64,000 nt of DNA from Neorhizobium sp. SOG26 (GCF_003491345.1 NZ_CP025513.1:434001-498000), one strand, 5' to 3'. Counted from the first letter of the stretch, positions 36,291 to 45,760 are shown. Notes: a model not told the origin generated them from the letters alone. Made by a program: numbers and translations.

Positions 36291-36490
36291 CCGACGCCGG
36301 CATCCACAGCAAACGTTGTTACCTGCAGAATCGCATATTCCGGGTCTGACAACGCGAAAAAGCGATCATGAATCGCGACAGGATAAATTGAGATGAAGCG
36401 TGTTGATGTGCAGGCAACGTAAATCACCCGTGATCCGAAGGACCCTGCGTCGTAACAACTTAGCGGCAAATGGTTGCGATGACGTCGACG
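36262..36490. repeat. Repeat block also found at 22250-22450 and 38620-38800
   Basis: The block contains CATCCACAGCAAACG, TTACCTGCAGAATCGCA, GACAACGCGAAA, GATCATGAATCGCG and GAAGCGTGTTGATGTG, in the same order and orientation in all three places with scattered substitutions. Here it is joined to the cheR fragment; in the other two places it forms the right part of the long repeat. The sequence has no recognisable gene. Confidence 0.8.
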
Positions 36491-36709
36491 CAACCGCCTG
36501 AACCATGGGACATCCTCTCTTGATGTGGCATGAGCCAGCAACCTGCAAATGAGCTTCGAACATCCGGAAACAGCTTAGCTTCATAGGAGGTCGGTACGTA
36601 CGTTAAATCCCATACTGAATGATCTGCGGAAGGTGGGTTTGATACGTTTCAGTGGGCGGTTGAACGGTTCACCTCTGCTTCCTGGTCTCCTCTTGAAAGC
36701 CGCTCATTC

Positions 36710-36727
36710 TGACGCTATATAGCGTCA
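36710..36727. promoter_or_regulatory. Operator-like palindrome of the Xre-RES locus
   Basis: TGACGCTATATAGCGTCA is a perfect 18-bp palindrome 33 bp upstream of the antitoxin ATG. Its TATAT centre may overlap the -10. Palindromes at this position are the expected binding site for an Xre-type antitoxin that represses its own promoter. Confidence 0.7.
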
Positions 36728-36760
36728 TAATCATTGGCTCCAAAAGTTGGAGGTAAAGCC

Positions 36761-37111
36761 ATGGGTATCGCGCAATACGCTGACGAAGGGCTTTTCTCGC
36801 CACGGAAGATTGCCGACGTCCTGCGCACCACGAGCGAGGAAATCGCCCGGACGGCCGGGCTCGGCAAGGATGCAATCCAACGGAAGGATCGGATTCGGTC
36901 CGACAGGACGCAGCGCCGTCTGCGCGAGATGACCGAGGTCGTCAACAAGATGGAGCCGCGCTTCGGATCGGCCCTTATGGCCTATGCCTGGTATCGCTCA
37001 GAACCTTTACCGGGCTTCTCAGGAATGACCGCGATGCAGTTGGTCCGGGAGGGCCGTGCGGACGAGGTTCTCGATTATATCGACGCGGTCGATGCCGGCA
37101 TCCACGCCTGA
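36761..37111 (+). CDS. Xre/MbcA/ParS-type antitoxin (DUF2384)
   Basis: The 116-residue protein has an N-terminal Xre-like helix-turn-helix (LFSPRKIADVLRTTSEEIARTAGLGKDAIQ) and a C-terminal MbcA/ParS toxin-binding domain ending FSGMTAMQLVREGRADEVLDYIDAVDAGIHA. It should bind and neutralise the RES toxin encoded 7 bp downstream and repress the operon. ATG 36761 follows GGAGG at about 7 nt; the in-frame start at 36734 lies upstream of that site and was rejected. Confidence 0.92.
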   Translation: MGIAQYADEGLFSPRKIADVLRTTSEEIARTAGLGKDAIQRKDRIRSDRTQRRLREMTEVVNKMEPRFGSALMAYAWYRSEPLPGFSGMTAMQLVREGRADEVLDYIDAVDAGIHA

Positions 37112-37118
37112 CAAGAGG

Positions 37119-37616
37119 ATGCGATATGAAGGCACACTCTATCGAGCCCTGAACCCGATCTATGCACGCGAGCCAATGTCCGGGCGGGGGGCGGAGCTGT
37201 ATGGAGGTCGCTTCAACAAGAAGGGCACACCAGCGCTCTACACCTGCCTCACGGTGATGACTGCCCTTCGCGAGGCCAACCAGGCCGGTAGCCTGCAGCC
37301 GACGACGTTGATCTCTTACGACGCCGACATAGGTCGAGTATTCGACACCAGGGATGAGATCGCATTGCTGGCCGAAGGGATGACCCCGTCATCTCTCGCA
37401 GACCCGACATGGCGAGACCAGATGAAGGCGGGCGGCGAGGCCCACACCCAGGCTTTCGCCCGACACCTCGCCGCCGCAGGTTATCACGGCCTGCTTGTCA
37501 GAAGCTTCGCGCCCGGCGCGAACGCGGATGATCTCAACCTGGTCCTGTGGCAATGGGGTGCAGTCGGCCCCGCCCGCCTGACGCTGATCGATGACGAGAG
37601 GCGACTCTCCCGATAG
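37119..37616 (+). CDS. RES-domain toxin (NAD-degrading)
   Basis: This 165-residue RES-domain protein has the conserved arginine in TLYRALNP, then GAELYGGRFNKKGTPALYTC, ALREANQAG and HGLLVRSFAPGANADDLNLVLW. Characterised RES toxins (MbcT, ParT and others) hydrolyse or phosphorolyse NAD+ or ADP-ribosylate a target. The fold is clear, but which activity applies here is not. ATG 37119 is preceded by AAGAGG. The pair is intact despite the eroded surroundings, as expected for an addiction module. Confidence 0.9.
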   Translation: MRYEGTLYRALNPIYAREPMSGRGAELYGGRFNKKGTPALYTCLTVMTALREANQAGSLQPTTLISYDADIGRVFDTRDEIALLAEGMTPSSLADPTWRDQMKAGGEAHTQAFARHLAAAGYHGLLVRSFAPGANADDLNLVLWQWGAVGPARLTLIDDERRLSR

Positions 37617-38891
37617 CGACAGGCGTCGTCGGCCTCATTGCCGCATGGCGAGAACCAACTGCACCGTCTCAATACTGGTCGAAGGCCTATCAGGCGGATC
37701 GCGGCAATCGTTCTTTCGAGCTTCGACCTTCCTCGAACACTATTGGATCGCGCACGAGACAGCGTCACCGGCTACGTCAAAGACGTAGATATCTTTTTCC
37801 CGAACAGAGACCGAAACGTCCTGCGCGCGCGAAGGCTGTCTCTCCATCCACCTTGACAACGAATTTCTCGCTGTTTCCAGGTTTCACACGGCCCCAACGC
37901 ATAAGTTGATCCCCCGCAGGCCACCGAACCTGGCACCTCGTCCTCCCCAAAGTTGACCGATGGGCTGTTACCCTCTGCCTACACCACCGGACGCGGAAAT
38001 AATTTCCGCATCCGTTCCCCCCTGTGATCTCCCGGTGAGGAGCCCTTTGCCGGGTACATCACGTCTACATTGCGCGGATATTCCCGCACCACCGCCTTGC
38101 TCACCAGATTAGCCACGATCCCGGCAACCGGCGCCATGCTTCCGCAGGAGGTTCTGTTGTGGCACCACGTCAGACAAACTTCCCAAGCCCGTTATTTTTC
38201 TGGCTGCAGGACGCGGAGTTGAAACGGGTGACGGCTCCCTAGAGACCCTCAGAACCCGCTAGCTCCGCCGAAGGGTGGCAAGAAAAGCCAGGCTTTTTTC
38301 GATTCCACCGCATACGCCGTGATAGGGAGTAACGGGGGAGACGAGATGTAGGATGAACGGCGTTTGCGGAAGTAGCAGGACGGACCGGCGGCAGGCTCGG
38401 ATCTTGGAGTTCTTCTGGCTGCGAGCCGCCGTAGTTATCAGCCACGAGCGCGCTTGAATAGTTGTCTCGGCTTCGTCGAACCCGCGTGCTCGCTCGGAGC
38501 GCCCCCGCTGCTGGCGCACTGTCTCTGCGGCGTGCGTTTCTGCTCCTCTGAACCCCTTGACGTCTTGGCTCCTCGTTATCGCCGGCAGCCTCAGTGTCGG
38601 CCGACCACTGATACATCATGAAGCCGGATCGCTACCTTTGGCCGACGGGATCCACTGCAAACGTTGTTACCTGCAGAATCGCAGACTCGTGGTTTGACAA
38701 CGCGAAACGGCGATCATGAATCGCGACAGGATAAATTGAGACGAAGCGTGTTGATGTGTAGGCAACGTAATCACCCATGATCCAAAACACCCTGCACTAA
38801 AGCAACCCGGCCGCGGCAGCGCCGCTGAGGCCTACAAGTGAGACACGCCCGCCTGCAGCCCTCGCTCTTGAGAGGAATCGATCGGGCGACC
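37617..38891. repeat. Long diverged repeat, copy C (~37905-38800), and flanks; no gene
   Basis: From about 37905 to 38800 this region matches 21390-22450. It includes the near-palindrome CGGACGCGGAAAT/ATTTCCGCATCCG (37988-38014) and the block shared with 36290-36490. All frames are broken; a minus-strand frame (38239-38619) is not recognisable. The stretch 37617-37905 and the last ~90 bases before 38892 hold nothing I can identify. Confidence 0.6.
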
Positions 38892-39368
38892 TTAGAACGT
38901 GATCTCCGGCTTCATCAGCATCAGCCAGAAAATCCCGATCACTGAGAAGAACGCGGGGAAGCCGCACGCAACCCAAACGCGGTAGAGCCTGTACCATTGC
39001 TCCGGCAGAGGACCGTTGCGTGATGCCGCCAGCCGCGCAAGGTCGCGCAGCTGGATCTGTATCCAGACCACCGGGAGCCAGAAAAGCCCGGTCAAAACAT
39101 ACAGAAATAGCGACAACACAATCCAGCTCTCGGTCAGGGGCCAGCCGACCGTTCTCGCCAGAAGATATCCGGTCACTGGCTGCACGAGGACAGCCGTCGC
39201 TGTGAAGACGGTGTCGGCAACGACCACTGTGTTGGAGACGTGGGCGATCAACGCTGGATCATCCGTGCGGCGGGCCATGACCATGAAGAACGCGATACCG
39301 GCACCGGTGCCAAACAGAACTGTCGCGCCAATGACGTGAACAAGGCGCAGCCATGGTTCGAAGTCCAT
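38892..39368 (-). CDS. DUF2269-family integral membrane protein
   Basis: The product is 158 residues with four hydrophobic segments (LVHVIGATVLFGTGAGIAFFMV, VFTATAVLVQPVTGYLLA, WIVLSLFLYVLTGLFWLPVVWIQIQ, FFSVIGIFWLMLMKP). It matches the DUF2269 family of small inner-membrane proteins, whose function is unknown. Its ATG overlaps the stop of the upstream epimerase/DoxX gene, and the two families are often neighbours, so they probably form one unit. Confidence 0.88.
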   Translation of the reverse strand: MDFEPWLRLVHVIGATVLFGTGAGIAFFMVMARRTDDPALIAHVSNTVVVADTVFTATAVLVQPVTGYLLARTVGWPLTESWIVLSLFLYVLTGLFWLPVVWIQIQLRDLARLAASRNGPLPEQWYRLYRVWVACGFPAFFSVIGIFWLMLMKPEITF

Positions 39369-40666
39369 CAGCGTTCATCCAGTATGGCAAGTGCAACGAC
39401 GCATAGGGACAGGAACGGCAGAACTTTCACGAGAGGTCCTAAGGGATCGAGCCAGAGGTCAGGCTTCAGGACCGTTCCTCCAAGCAGGTATGAGAGAGCC
39501 ACAACCAGCATGGCAATAAGTGCCTTTCTGGTGAAGGGTCGGATCAAAATGAGCAACCCCAACGCAATGTCTATCGCGCATGTTGCAAGGGTCAGGGCCA
39601 GAGCCAGCGACGGGGTCATGAAAGGCTCGAAGTGCGCTGCGGCCCGCGAGGGGTCTGCTAGTGGAAATGTCCCAGACAGAAACCAGAAGGCTGAGATCGA
39701 AACGATGACGACCGGCTTCAATAAGTACAGCCGGGCGAACCATAGGTCCTGAACACCGGAGGGATTGGCGCCGAGAGCCTGTTGAGCTGTACGAAGTGCA
39801 TGACCTGCGGGAAGATCGGGAAGCTCAAACTGCGTCGTTACTCCATGCTCCATGACCGCCAGAGCCGTTGAGCGAAGTGGTGAGCGCCAACCAAGGCGTC
39901 CCGCTAAATCGGCAAAGCGGGAAATCATGCTGCCAAACCAGGAGGGAACTTGAACCACCCTTGCCGAAGGTAGCCCCAGCCACTGCCGATGCAGTTGCAC
40001 AAGTTGCCCCAGTGTCAGCCGCTCCGGCGCGGCCAATTCGATATCGGTCCCGCTCGGAAGAGCGCCTTCCACCGCCATGGCAACTATATCGGCCACATCG
40101 TCCACAGCGACGGTTTGAACCGAGCTGTCAGCATGGAGAAGCGGAACGGCGAAAGGGGTGCTGGCAAGAGCTCGGATTAGAGCGCTGCCGCCGTGCGCAT
40201 TGCGGCCAAGGACCAAGGCAGGTCTTAAGATGACATACTCGACACCGCTTGTAGCCAAGGCATCATCAGCGCGGCGTTTGGTCGCCATGAAGGGCAAGTG
40301 GCCGGATCGACTATTGTCCGAGGCAGAAATCTGCACGATGCGTTTGTTGCCAGCCGAACTGGCTCGTTCGTACAGGGCTCGCATGGACTGCTCCTGCGTT
40401 GCCGCAAGATCGTCTGAAAGCCCATCTTGGAGAGCACCAGCACAATTGACGATGACGTCATGGTCTTCCACCAGACTTCGCCAATCATCGCTATGCAACA
40501 TCTTGGAAAGATCGCTCTTGATCCATCCTGCGCCAGGCCATTTGCACGCTGCGCGATTAGGATGCCTCGCAAGACCAGTAACGGCATGCCCACCGGACAT
40601 CAGGCGCAACAGGATTGACGAACCGATGAAGCCGTTCGCGCCTAGAAGAAGTACTCTCATACTCAT
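39368..40666 (-). CDS. NAD(P)-dependent epimerase fused to a DoxX-like membrane domain
   Basis: This 432-residue protein has two parts. The N-terminal ~290 residues form an atypical SDR domain (VLLLGANGFIGSSILLRL, the nucleotide loop GxxGFIG). The C-terminal ~130 residues hold four membrane segments of the DoxX-like kind (LKPVVIVSISAFWFLSGTF…KVLPFLSLCVVALAIL). Such fusions occur next to DUF2269 genes, as here. The SDR Tyr-x3-Lys motif is not clear (FMATKRRADDAL replaces it), so catalysis may differ. ATG 40666 or the ATG six bases inside could be used. Confidence 0.88.
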   Translation of the reverse strand: MSMRVLLLGANGFIGSSILLRLMSGGHAVTGLARHPNRAACKWPGAGWIKSDLSKMLHSDDWRSLVEDHDVIVNCAGALQDGLSDDLAATQEQSMRALYERASSAGNKRIVQISASDNSRSGHLPFMATKRRADDALATSGVEYVILRPALVLGRNAHGGSALIRALASTPFAVPLLHADSSVQTVAVDDVADIVAMAVEGALPSGTDIELAAPERLTLGQLVQLHRQWLGLPSARVVQVPSWFGSMISRFADLAGRLGWRSPLRSTALAVMEHGVTTQFELPDLPAGHALRTAQQALGANPSGVQDLWFARLYLLKPVVIVSISAFWFLSGTFPLADPSRAAAHFEPFMTPSLALALTLATCAIDIALGLLILIRPFTRKALIAMLVVALSYLLGGTVLKPDLWLDPLGPLVKVLPFLSLCVVALAILDER

Positions 40667-41197
40667 TGTGACCCAGCCGCTCTACAACGCTGCCAGATGA
40701 CATCCCCAAGCAGTCTTCTCCCTCATCCTTACGTGATCAAGTGCGGGGCTCGCAAGCACCAAGCCTCCATGTCCCCTGTTGGCGCTTCCAGGCCATCCTG
40801 CCCCGTCTCGTGTCGGCGGATAGCGGTCTTGGGAAGTCACCAACCAATCACGTGGCTGCGTGTGTTGAGCGGCAGGAACTGCCTGTATACTCAGGCCCAG
40901 GATTGAGACCTGGTGAAGCTCGCACACGCGGAAATTGTTTCCGATATCGGCCCAAAGCCAACTTCCTGCACGCGAAGATCGTCATACGGTTGACTTCATC
41001 CTTGCGCGGTTCCCCAAACTCTACCCCGAGCAGGTGTCACACTGACGTTACATCTGTAACCTATGAAGGCCTCATTGACGGACGCTAAGCCGTTCGCTGC
41101 CTGTTGAGCAGGTACGCACGCGGCGGTTGAGTTTCGGATTAAGAACCAAAGCACTCCAGAAGCTTTGGCGTTTCACCAAGGATGGACAGTGGACAGA
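40667..41197. other. Intergenic region with a dispersed palindrome/motif pair
   Basis: No gene is supported. At 40927-40943 lies CGCGGAAATTGTTTCCG, a variant of the dispersed palindrome, followed within a few bases by TCGGCCCAAAGCC (40947-40959). The same pairing occurs at 49426-49460. The remainder would hold the promoters of the epimerase unit (minus) and of the HAD gene and importer operon (plus); no clear box was identified. Confidence 0.55.
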
Positions 41198-41905
41198 ATG
41201 GTGACAGATCTAGTCATTTTCGATTGTGACGGTGTTTTGATAGACAGCGAGCCGGTTGCAAGCAGGGTGCTGTCGAAAGTGCTGAACGACGCGGGCGTCT
41301 CGATTTCGGTCTCTGAAGTTCATCGTCGCTTCACCGGCTCCTCCGAGGACGACGCGCAGCGGATCTGCATCGCTGAGCTTGGGTTGGCCGAACCCGCTCC
41401 AGTGTTCAGAGCTTACCGCAACGCGCTATATCCGCAGTTCGCTTGCTCCCTTACGTCGATGCCAGGTGTGCATGATCTCGTCCGGGGTTTAGCGATTCCC
41501 AAGTGCGTAGCGTCGAACAGCAGCATGGAACGCCTTCAGAACAGTTTGGGCCTTCTGGATCTGTGGCATGAGTTTGACGAGCACATTTACAGCGCAGAAA
41601 TGGTTGCTCACCCGAAACCCGCCCCAGACCTCTTCTTGCTTTGCGCAAACGAGTTCGGAACCGCTCCGGGCCGCTGCGTCGTAATCGATGACAGTCCACA
41701 CGGGATCGTTGGGGCAGTGGCGGCTGGCATGGCGGCGATCGGCTTTGTTGATCCGGCTGACCCTCAGCCAGGTCGTCCGACAGTTCTTGCTGAGGCTGGC
41801 GCGATCGCGGTCGCGACAGGGTCTTTAGAACTGCGGAAAGTTCTGGAAACGTTGCTCCCGGAGACCGCCTTTAGAAGCTCACCGCGGCTAGCGGCGTTGG
41901 CCTGA
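41198..41905 (+). CDS. HAD-superfamily phosphatase, subfamily IA
   Basis: The 235-residue enzyme has motif I FDCDGVLIDSEP (nucleophile Asp), motif II near CVASNSS, the motif III lysine in AHPKPAPD and motif IV VVIDDSPHG. These are complete, so it should be an active phosphatase or phosphomutase of the PGP/beta-PGM type. ATG 41198 was used; GTG 41189 or TTG 41165 would add a few residues. It lies 119 bp upstream of an importer and phosphodiesterase operon on the same strand. It may dephosphorylate the sugar phosphate released by that pathway, which is an inference from position. Confidence 0.88.
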   Translation: MVTDLVIFDCDGVLIDSEPVASRVLSKVLNDAGVSISVSEVHRRFTGSSEDDAQRICIAELGLAEPAPVFRAYRNALYPQFACSLTSMPGVHDLVRGLAIPKCVASNSSMERLQNSLGLLDLWHEFDEHIYSAEMVAHPKPAPDLFLLCANEFGTAPGRCVVIDDSPHGIVGAVAAGMAAIGFVDPADPQPGRPTVLAEAGAIAVATGSLELRKVLETLLPETAFRSSPRLAALA

Positions 41906-42024
41906 ACATCCAGAGCCGCGACCTCTGCGGCCTTCCTGACACATCATGAGCCCATCGATCCCTGCGTCCAAGAGGCGCGGGAGGAACTCGGCTTGCCCAT
42001 TTTTGATCCCATAGGAGATTATCG

Positions 42025-43659
42025 ATGCTTTCCATCAATCGACGCGGCGCTCTCGGTCTGATCGGCGCGGCCACCAGCACTATTGTCCTGCCGCGGATGT
42101 CTTTCGCTCAAGACAAGCGCCCTTCGGTCAAAATTGCAGTCCAGAAAATCACCAACAACAACACGCTTTGCGTATGGAATGAACAGTCCAACGCGGGTGA
42201 GCGGGTGTTCTTCCCGAACCTTTGGGAGGGTCTCATTCTTCGTGACTGGATGGGCAATCAGGGCCCTGTCGCCGGTCTTGCGACCGAGTGGAGACGTATA
42301 GACGACAAGACGCTTGAGCTTAAATTGCGCAAAGGCGTCAAGTTTCACAACGGTGATGAGTTGACGGCAGAGGACGTTGCGTTCTCGTTCTCCAAGGAAC
42401 GATTGTTTGGAGAGACTGAGCCGAAGGGCGGGAAGACGATTTTTGCTGACGAGCACAAGCCCGCGACAGCCAAGGAGCTACCGGCTTCCGTGCCCGGGAT
42501 CGGTCGCCGTGTGTGGCCGGCGCTTGCGGGCGTCGAAGTCATTGATAAGCACACTGTGCGCTTCCACAATGCAACACCCGACGTGACGCTTGAAGGCCGC
42601 CTCTATGCCTTCGGGTCACAAATCACAAACCGCCGTGCCTGGGATGAAGCAGCCTCATTCACGGAATGGGCACGCAAGCCCATTACCACCGGCCCATACA
42701 TGGTCGAAGACTTCAAGCCGGATGTTTCCCTGACCCTCGCTGCCTTTGACGAATACTGGGGCGGTCGTCCGCCGCTCGAAAGGATCCAGTTCGTTGAGGT
42801 TCCGGAAGTCGCCTCGCGCGTCAACGGGTTGCTGTCCGGCGAATACGACTTCGCGTGCGACTTACCGCCAGATCAGATTGCAACGGTTCAGTCCGCATCC
42901 GGCTTCGAGATCCAGGGCTCGACGATCCTCAATCACCGCATCTCCGTATTTAACACGCAGAATCCGGTGCTCGCCGATCCGCGGGTGCGTCGGGCAATGA
43001 CACACGCGATTGATCGCAAAGCGATCGTGGAAGCTTTGTGGGGTGGTCAGACCGTTATCCCAGCAGGTCTTCAATTCGAGATCTTCAAGACAACCGATAT
43101 GTTCATCGATGGCTGGCAGGTGCCGGAATACAACCCGGGACTCGCCCAGGATCTGCTGAAGCAGACCAATTACAAGGGTGACGCCATCCCATACCGCCTG
43201 CTCAACAACTACTACACGAACCAGACAGCTAACGCGCAGATCATGGTCGAGATGTGGAAGCAGGTTGGACTGAACGTCGAGATCCAGATGAAGGAAAACT
43301 GGGCGCAGATCCACGATCCTGAAGGGATCAAGGGCGTCCGCGACTGGTCGGCATCGGCCAATATCAATGATCCGGTCACGCCGATGGTCACGCAGTTTGG
43401 TCCAAATGGCGAGATGCAGCAGAAGAAGGACTGGACAAACGCCGAAATGAACGAGCTGTCCGTGGTGCTGGAAACGTCGACGGACCGGGCGTTGCGCAAG
43501 AAAGCGTATGCACGCATGCTGGAAATCTGCGAGCGCGAGGACCCGGCCTATCAGGTGCTGCACCAGAACGCCGTCTTCACGGGCATGAAGTCCTCGTTGA
43601 AGTGGAAGGCAGCACCTGCCTTCGCCATGGACTTTCGCTCCAACAACTGGGCCATGTAA
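42025..43659 (+). CDS. Opp/Dpp-type substrate-binding protein (possible sugar-phosphodiester binder)
   Basis: The 544-residue periplasmic protein has a twin-arginine signal (INRRGALGLIGAATSTIVLPR, cleavage near SFAQ-DK) and an SBP_bac_5 fold (LRKGVKFHNGDELTAEDVAFSF; ADPRVRRAMTHAIDRKAIVEAL). Family members bind peptides, nickel, opines or sugars. The operon also encodes a GDPD-family phosphodiesterase and a sugar isomerase rather than peptidases, so a phosphorylated sugar ligand such as an agrocinopine-like phosphodiester is plausible. GGAG precedes the ATG. An 11-bp hairpin follows the gene. Confidence 0.9.
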   Translation: MLSINRRGALGLIGAATSTIVLPRMSFAQDKRPSVKIAVQKITNNNTLCVWNEQSNAGERVFFPNLWEGLILRDWMGNQGPVAGLATEWRRIDDKTLELKLRKGVKFHNGDELTAEDVAFSFSKERLFGETEPKGGKTIFADEHKPATAKELPASVPGIGRRVWPALAGVEVIDKHTVRFHNATPDVTLEGRLYAFGSQITNRRAWDEAASFTEWARKPITTGPYMVEDFKPDVSLTLAAFDEYWGGRPPLERIQFVEVPEVASRVNGLLSGEYDFACDLPPDQIATVQSASGFEIQGSTILNHRISVFNTQNPVLADPRVRRAMTHAIDRKAIVEALWGGQTVIPAGLQFEIFKTTDMFIDGWQVPEYNPGLAQDLLKQTNYKGDAIPYRLLNNYYTNQTANAQIMVEMWKQVGLNVEIQMKENWAQIHDPEGIKGVRDWSASANINDPVTPMVTQFGPNGEMQQKKDWTNAEMNELSVVLETSTDRALRKKAYARMLEICEREDPAYQVLHQNAVFTGMKSSLKWKAAPAFAMDFRSNNWAM

Positions 43660-43671
43660 CGGGCTGCTTCT

Positions 43672-43698
43672 CGTCGGCGAGCTAAAGGCTCGCCGACG
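43672..43698 (+). promoter_or_regulatory. Intercistronic hairpin after the binding-protein gene
   Basis: CGTCGGCGAGC (43672-43682) pairs perfectly with GCTCGCCGACG (43688-43698) around a TAAAG loop, 12 bp after the binding-protein stop. There is no T-run. Such hairpins after binding-protein genes usually protect the upstream mRNA so that binding protein is made in excess over the membrane components. Confidence 0.75.
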
Positions 43699-43766
43699 GA
43701 CCTTCCGACGCACGCAGTTGTCACAATGACCTCCCGTGCGATCAGGCAATGAAGAAGGAAAACGCC

Positions 43767-44762
43767 ATGTCTCATCTGGTGGAAATCCGGGACCTGAAGG
43801 TTGCGTTCGACAGCGTTCAGGTGCTGCACGGAATTGATCTGAATGTCGGCCGGGGAGAAGCAATCGGTCTCGTCGGAGAATCCGGTTGCGGTAAGTCCGT
43901 CACCTGGCTTGCCGCACTCGGTCTCCTGCCCGGGAAAGCGGCCGTGTCAGGTTCGGTTCGCATCGAGGGGCGAGAGCTCCGCGGGGTGCACCGATCCGCG
44001 CTGGAGAGCGTTCGCGGCGGACGCATCGCCATGATATTCCAGGACCCGTCAAGCGCGCTTAATCCGGTTCTTCGGGTCGGCCGTCAAATCACTGAAGCGG
44101 TGAGCCTTCACCGTGGCCTACGTGGAGAGACTGCAAGAGCTGAGGCGCTGCGGCTCATGGACATGGTCGGAATTCCTGACGCGCGCCGACGCTTCGATCT
44201 ATACCCGCATGAGTTTTCCGGTGGACAATGCCAGCGACTGATGATCGCCATCGCGCTTGCGGGCGAACCCGACCTGCTGATTGCCGATGAGCCCACCACT
44301 GCGCTTGACGCCACCATCCAGGCCCAGATGCTCGACCTTCTTATCCAACTCCGTACCGAGACCGGCATGGCAACCGTCTTCATCAGCCATGATCTCGGCG
44401 CGGTGAGCCAGGTCTGTGAGCGCGTCTGCGTCATGTATGCTGGTCGTATCGTGGAGCAGGCCTCGATCGCGCAGCTTTTCGCCAACCCGCGACACCCGTA
44501 TACCCGAGGTCTCTTCGACGCGATCCCGCGCCTCGATGGGCCGCGCGATCGGCTGATCCCTATCCCGGGAACTGTACCGGACCCGAGATACCTTGCAGCC
44601 GGCTGCGCCTTTGCGCCACGCTGCCCCAATGCCGCAGCATACTGCGACTTCCAAAGGCCGGCTCTTGATACGCTGGCGGACGGACGGCACCTGGCATGTT
44701 TCAATCCTGTACCGCCCGCTAATTCTCTGCCTGTTCGGCGGAAGATACTGGAGGGCGTGTAG
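43767..44762 (+). CDS. ABC importer ATPase, OppD/DppD type
   Basis: This 331-residue ATPase has Walker A GLVGESGCGKSVTW, signature FSGGQCQRLMIAIAL, Walker [13 protein letters not shown] and the H-loop VFISHD. The C-terminal oligopeptide-transporter domain carries the cysteines in GCAFAPRCPNAAAYC that usually hold an Fe-S centre. ATG 43767 follows AAGGA at a good distance; an in-frame ATG at 43749 is also possible. It acts with the second ATPase and the two permeases encoded downstream. Confidence 0.93.
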   Translation: MSHLVEIRDLKVAFDSVQVLHGIDLNVGRGEAIGLVGESGCGKSVTWLAALGLLPGKAAVSGSVRIEGRELRGVHRSALESVRGGRIAMIFQDPSSALNPVLRVGRQITEAVSLHRGLRGETARAEALRLMDMVGIPDARRRFDLYPHEFSGGQCQRLMIAIALAGEPDLLIADEPTTALDATIQAQMLDLLIQLRTETGMATVFISHDLGAVSQVCERVCVMYAGRIVEQASIAQLFANPRHPYTRGLFDAIPRLDGPRDRLIPIPGTVPDPRYLAAGCAFAPRCPNAAAYCDFQRPALDTLADGRHLACFNPVPPANSLPVRRKILEGV

Positions 44763-44763
44763 A

Positions 44764-45750
44764 ATGGTCGCCCCGCTCATTGAGGCCGCAGCGCTTTCTC
44801 GCGTCTATGAGACGCGGCGCGGGGTCTTCGGCAAGGTCTCCTCGGTGCGCGCCGTTGACGATGTTTCGTTGAAGGTATCGCCAGGCGAGACGCTGGGTGT
44901 TGTCGGCGAGTCCGGTTCGGGGAAGTCCACGCTCGGCCGGCTGCTGCTCGGCATCGATCCGGCGCAGCACGGCAGAGTAACCTTCGAAGGAAAGCCTATG
45001 CCGACATTCGGAACAGCCGAATGGCGAGCATCTCGTGCAAAAATGCAGTTCATTTACCAGGACCCGTTAGCAGCGCTCGACCGGAGGCTGACGATCGCGA
45101 CTCAGATCCGGGAGCCGATGGATATCCATGAGTTGTTCGAGGGCAGTGCGCGCACGGATCGCGTCGCGGCCCTGATGGCAGCGGTCGGACTACGGCATGA
45201 CCAGGCTAACCGTTACCCGCACGAATTGTCCGGCGGGCAACGTCAAAGAGCAGTGATTGCCCGGGCTTTGGCTACTCGCCCGAAGCTCATTGTTTGCGAC
45301 GAGCCAGTTTCGGCGCTTGACGTTTCGATCCAGGCACAGGTGGTGAATATGCTGCGCGACCTGCAGGACGAATTGGGACTCGCCATGGTCTTCATAAGCC
45401 ATGACCTCAAGGTGGTGCGTAACGTGGCCAATCGGGTCGCCGTCATGTATCTGGGGCGGATCGTGGAGGAGGCTCCTTCCGACATGATCTTCGCATCGCC
45501 ACGTCACCCCTATACTCGGGCGCTGGTGTCGAGCGTCCCGGTTCCAGGGCAGCCGCTGAAAGGTCGAATGATCCTGCAGGGCGAGCCACCAAACCCTGCC
45601 GACCGGCCCTCCGGCTGTGCCTTCCATCCTCGTTGTCCGTTTGCGATCGAGCTTTGCCGGGCCAGCGTCCCGGAACTGCGGCCGGTCGAGGATCTCCGCG
45701 CCGCAGCCTGTCACCTCGTAGACAGCGCGAACGCGCCTATTGCCGCTTGA
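44764..45750 (+). CDS. ABC importer ATPase, OppF/DppF type
   Basis: This 328-residue ATPase has Walker A GVVGESGSGKSTLGRLLLG, signature LSGGQRQRAVIARAL, Walker B LIVCDEPVSALD and the H-loop VFISHDLKVV. The C-terminal domain carries CAFHPRCPFAIELC. The ATG at 44764 follows GGAGG and starts one base after the stop of the first ATPase gene. It forms a heterodimeric motor with the OppD-like subunit. Confidence 0.93.
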   Translation: MVAPLIEAAALSRVYETRRGVFGKVSSVRAVDDVSLKVSPGETLGVVGESGSGKSTLGRLLLGIDPAQHGRVTFEGKPMPTFGTAEWRASRAKMQFIYQDPLAALDRRLTIATQIREPMDIHELFEGSARTDRVAALMAAVGLRHDQANRYPHELSGGQRQRAVIARALATRPKLIVCDEPVSALDVSIQAQVVNMLRDLQDELGLAMVFISHDLKVVRNVANRVAVMYLGRIVEEAPSDMIFASPRHPYTRALVSSVPVPGQPLKGRMILQGEPPNPADRPSGCAFHPRCPFAIELCRASVPELRPVEDLRAAACHLVDSANAPIAA

Positions 45751-45760
45751 GGAGCGTGGA

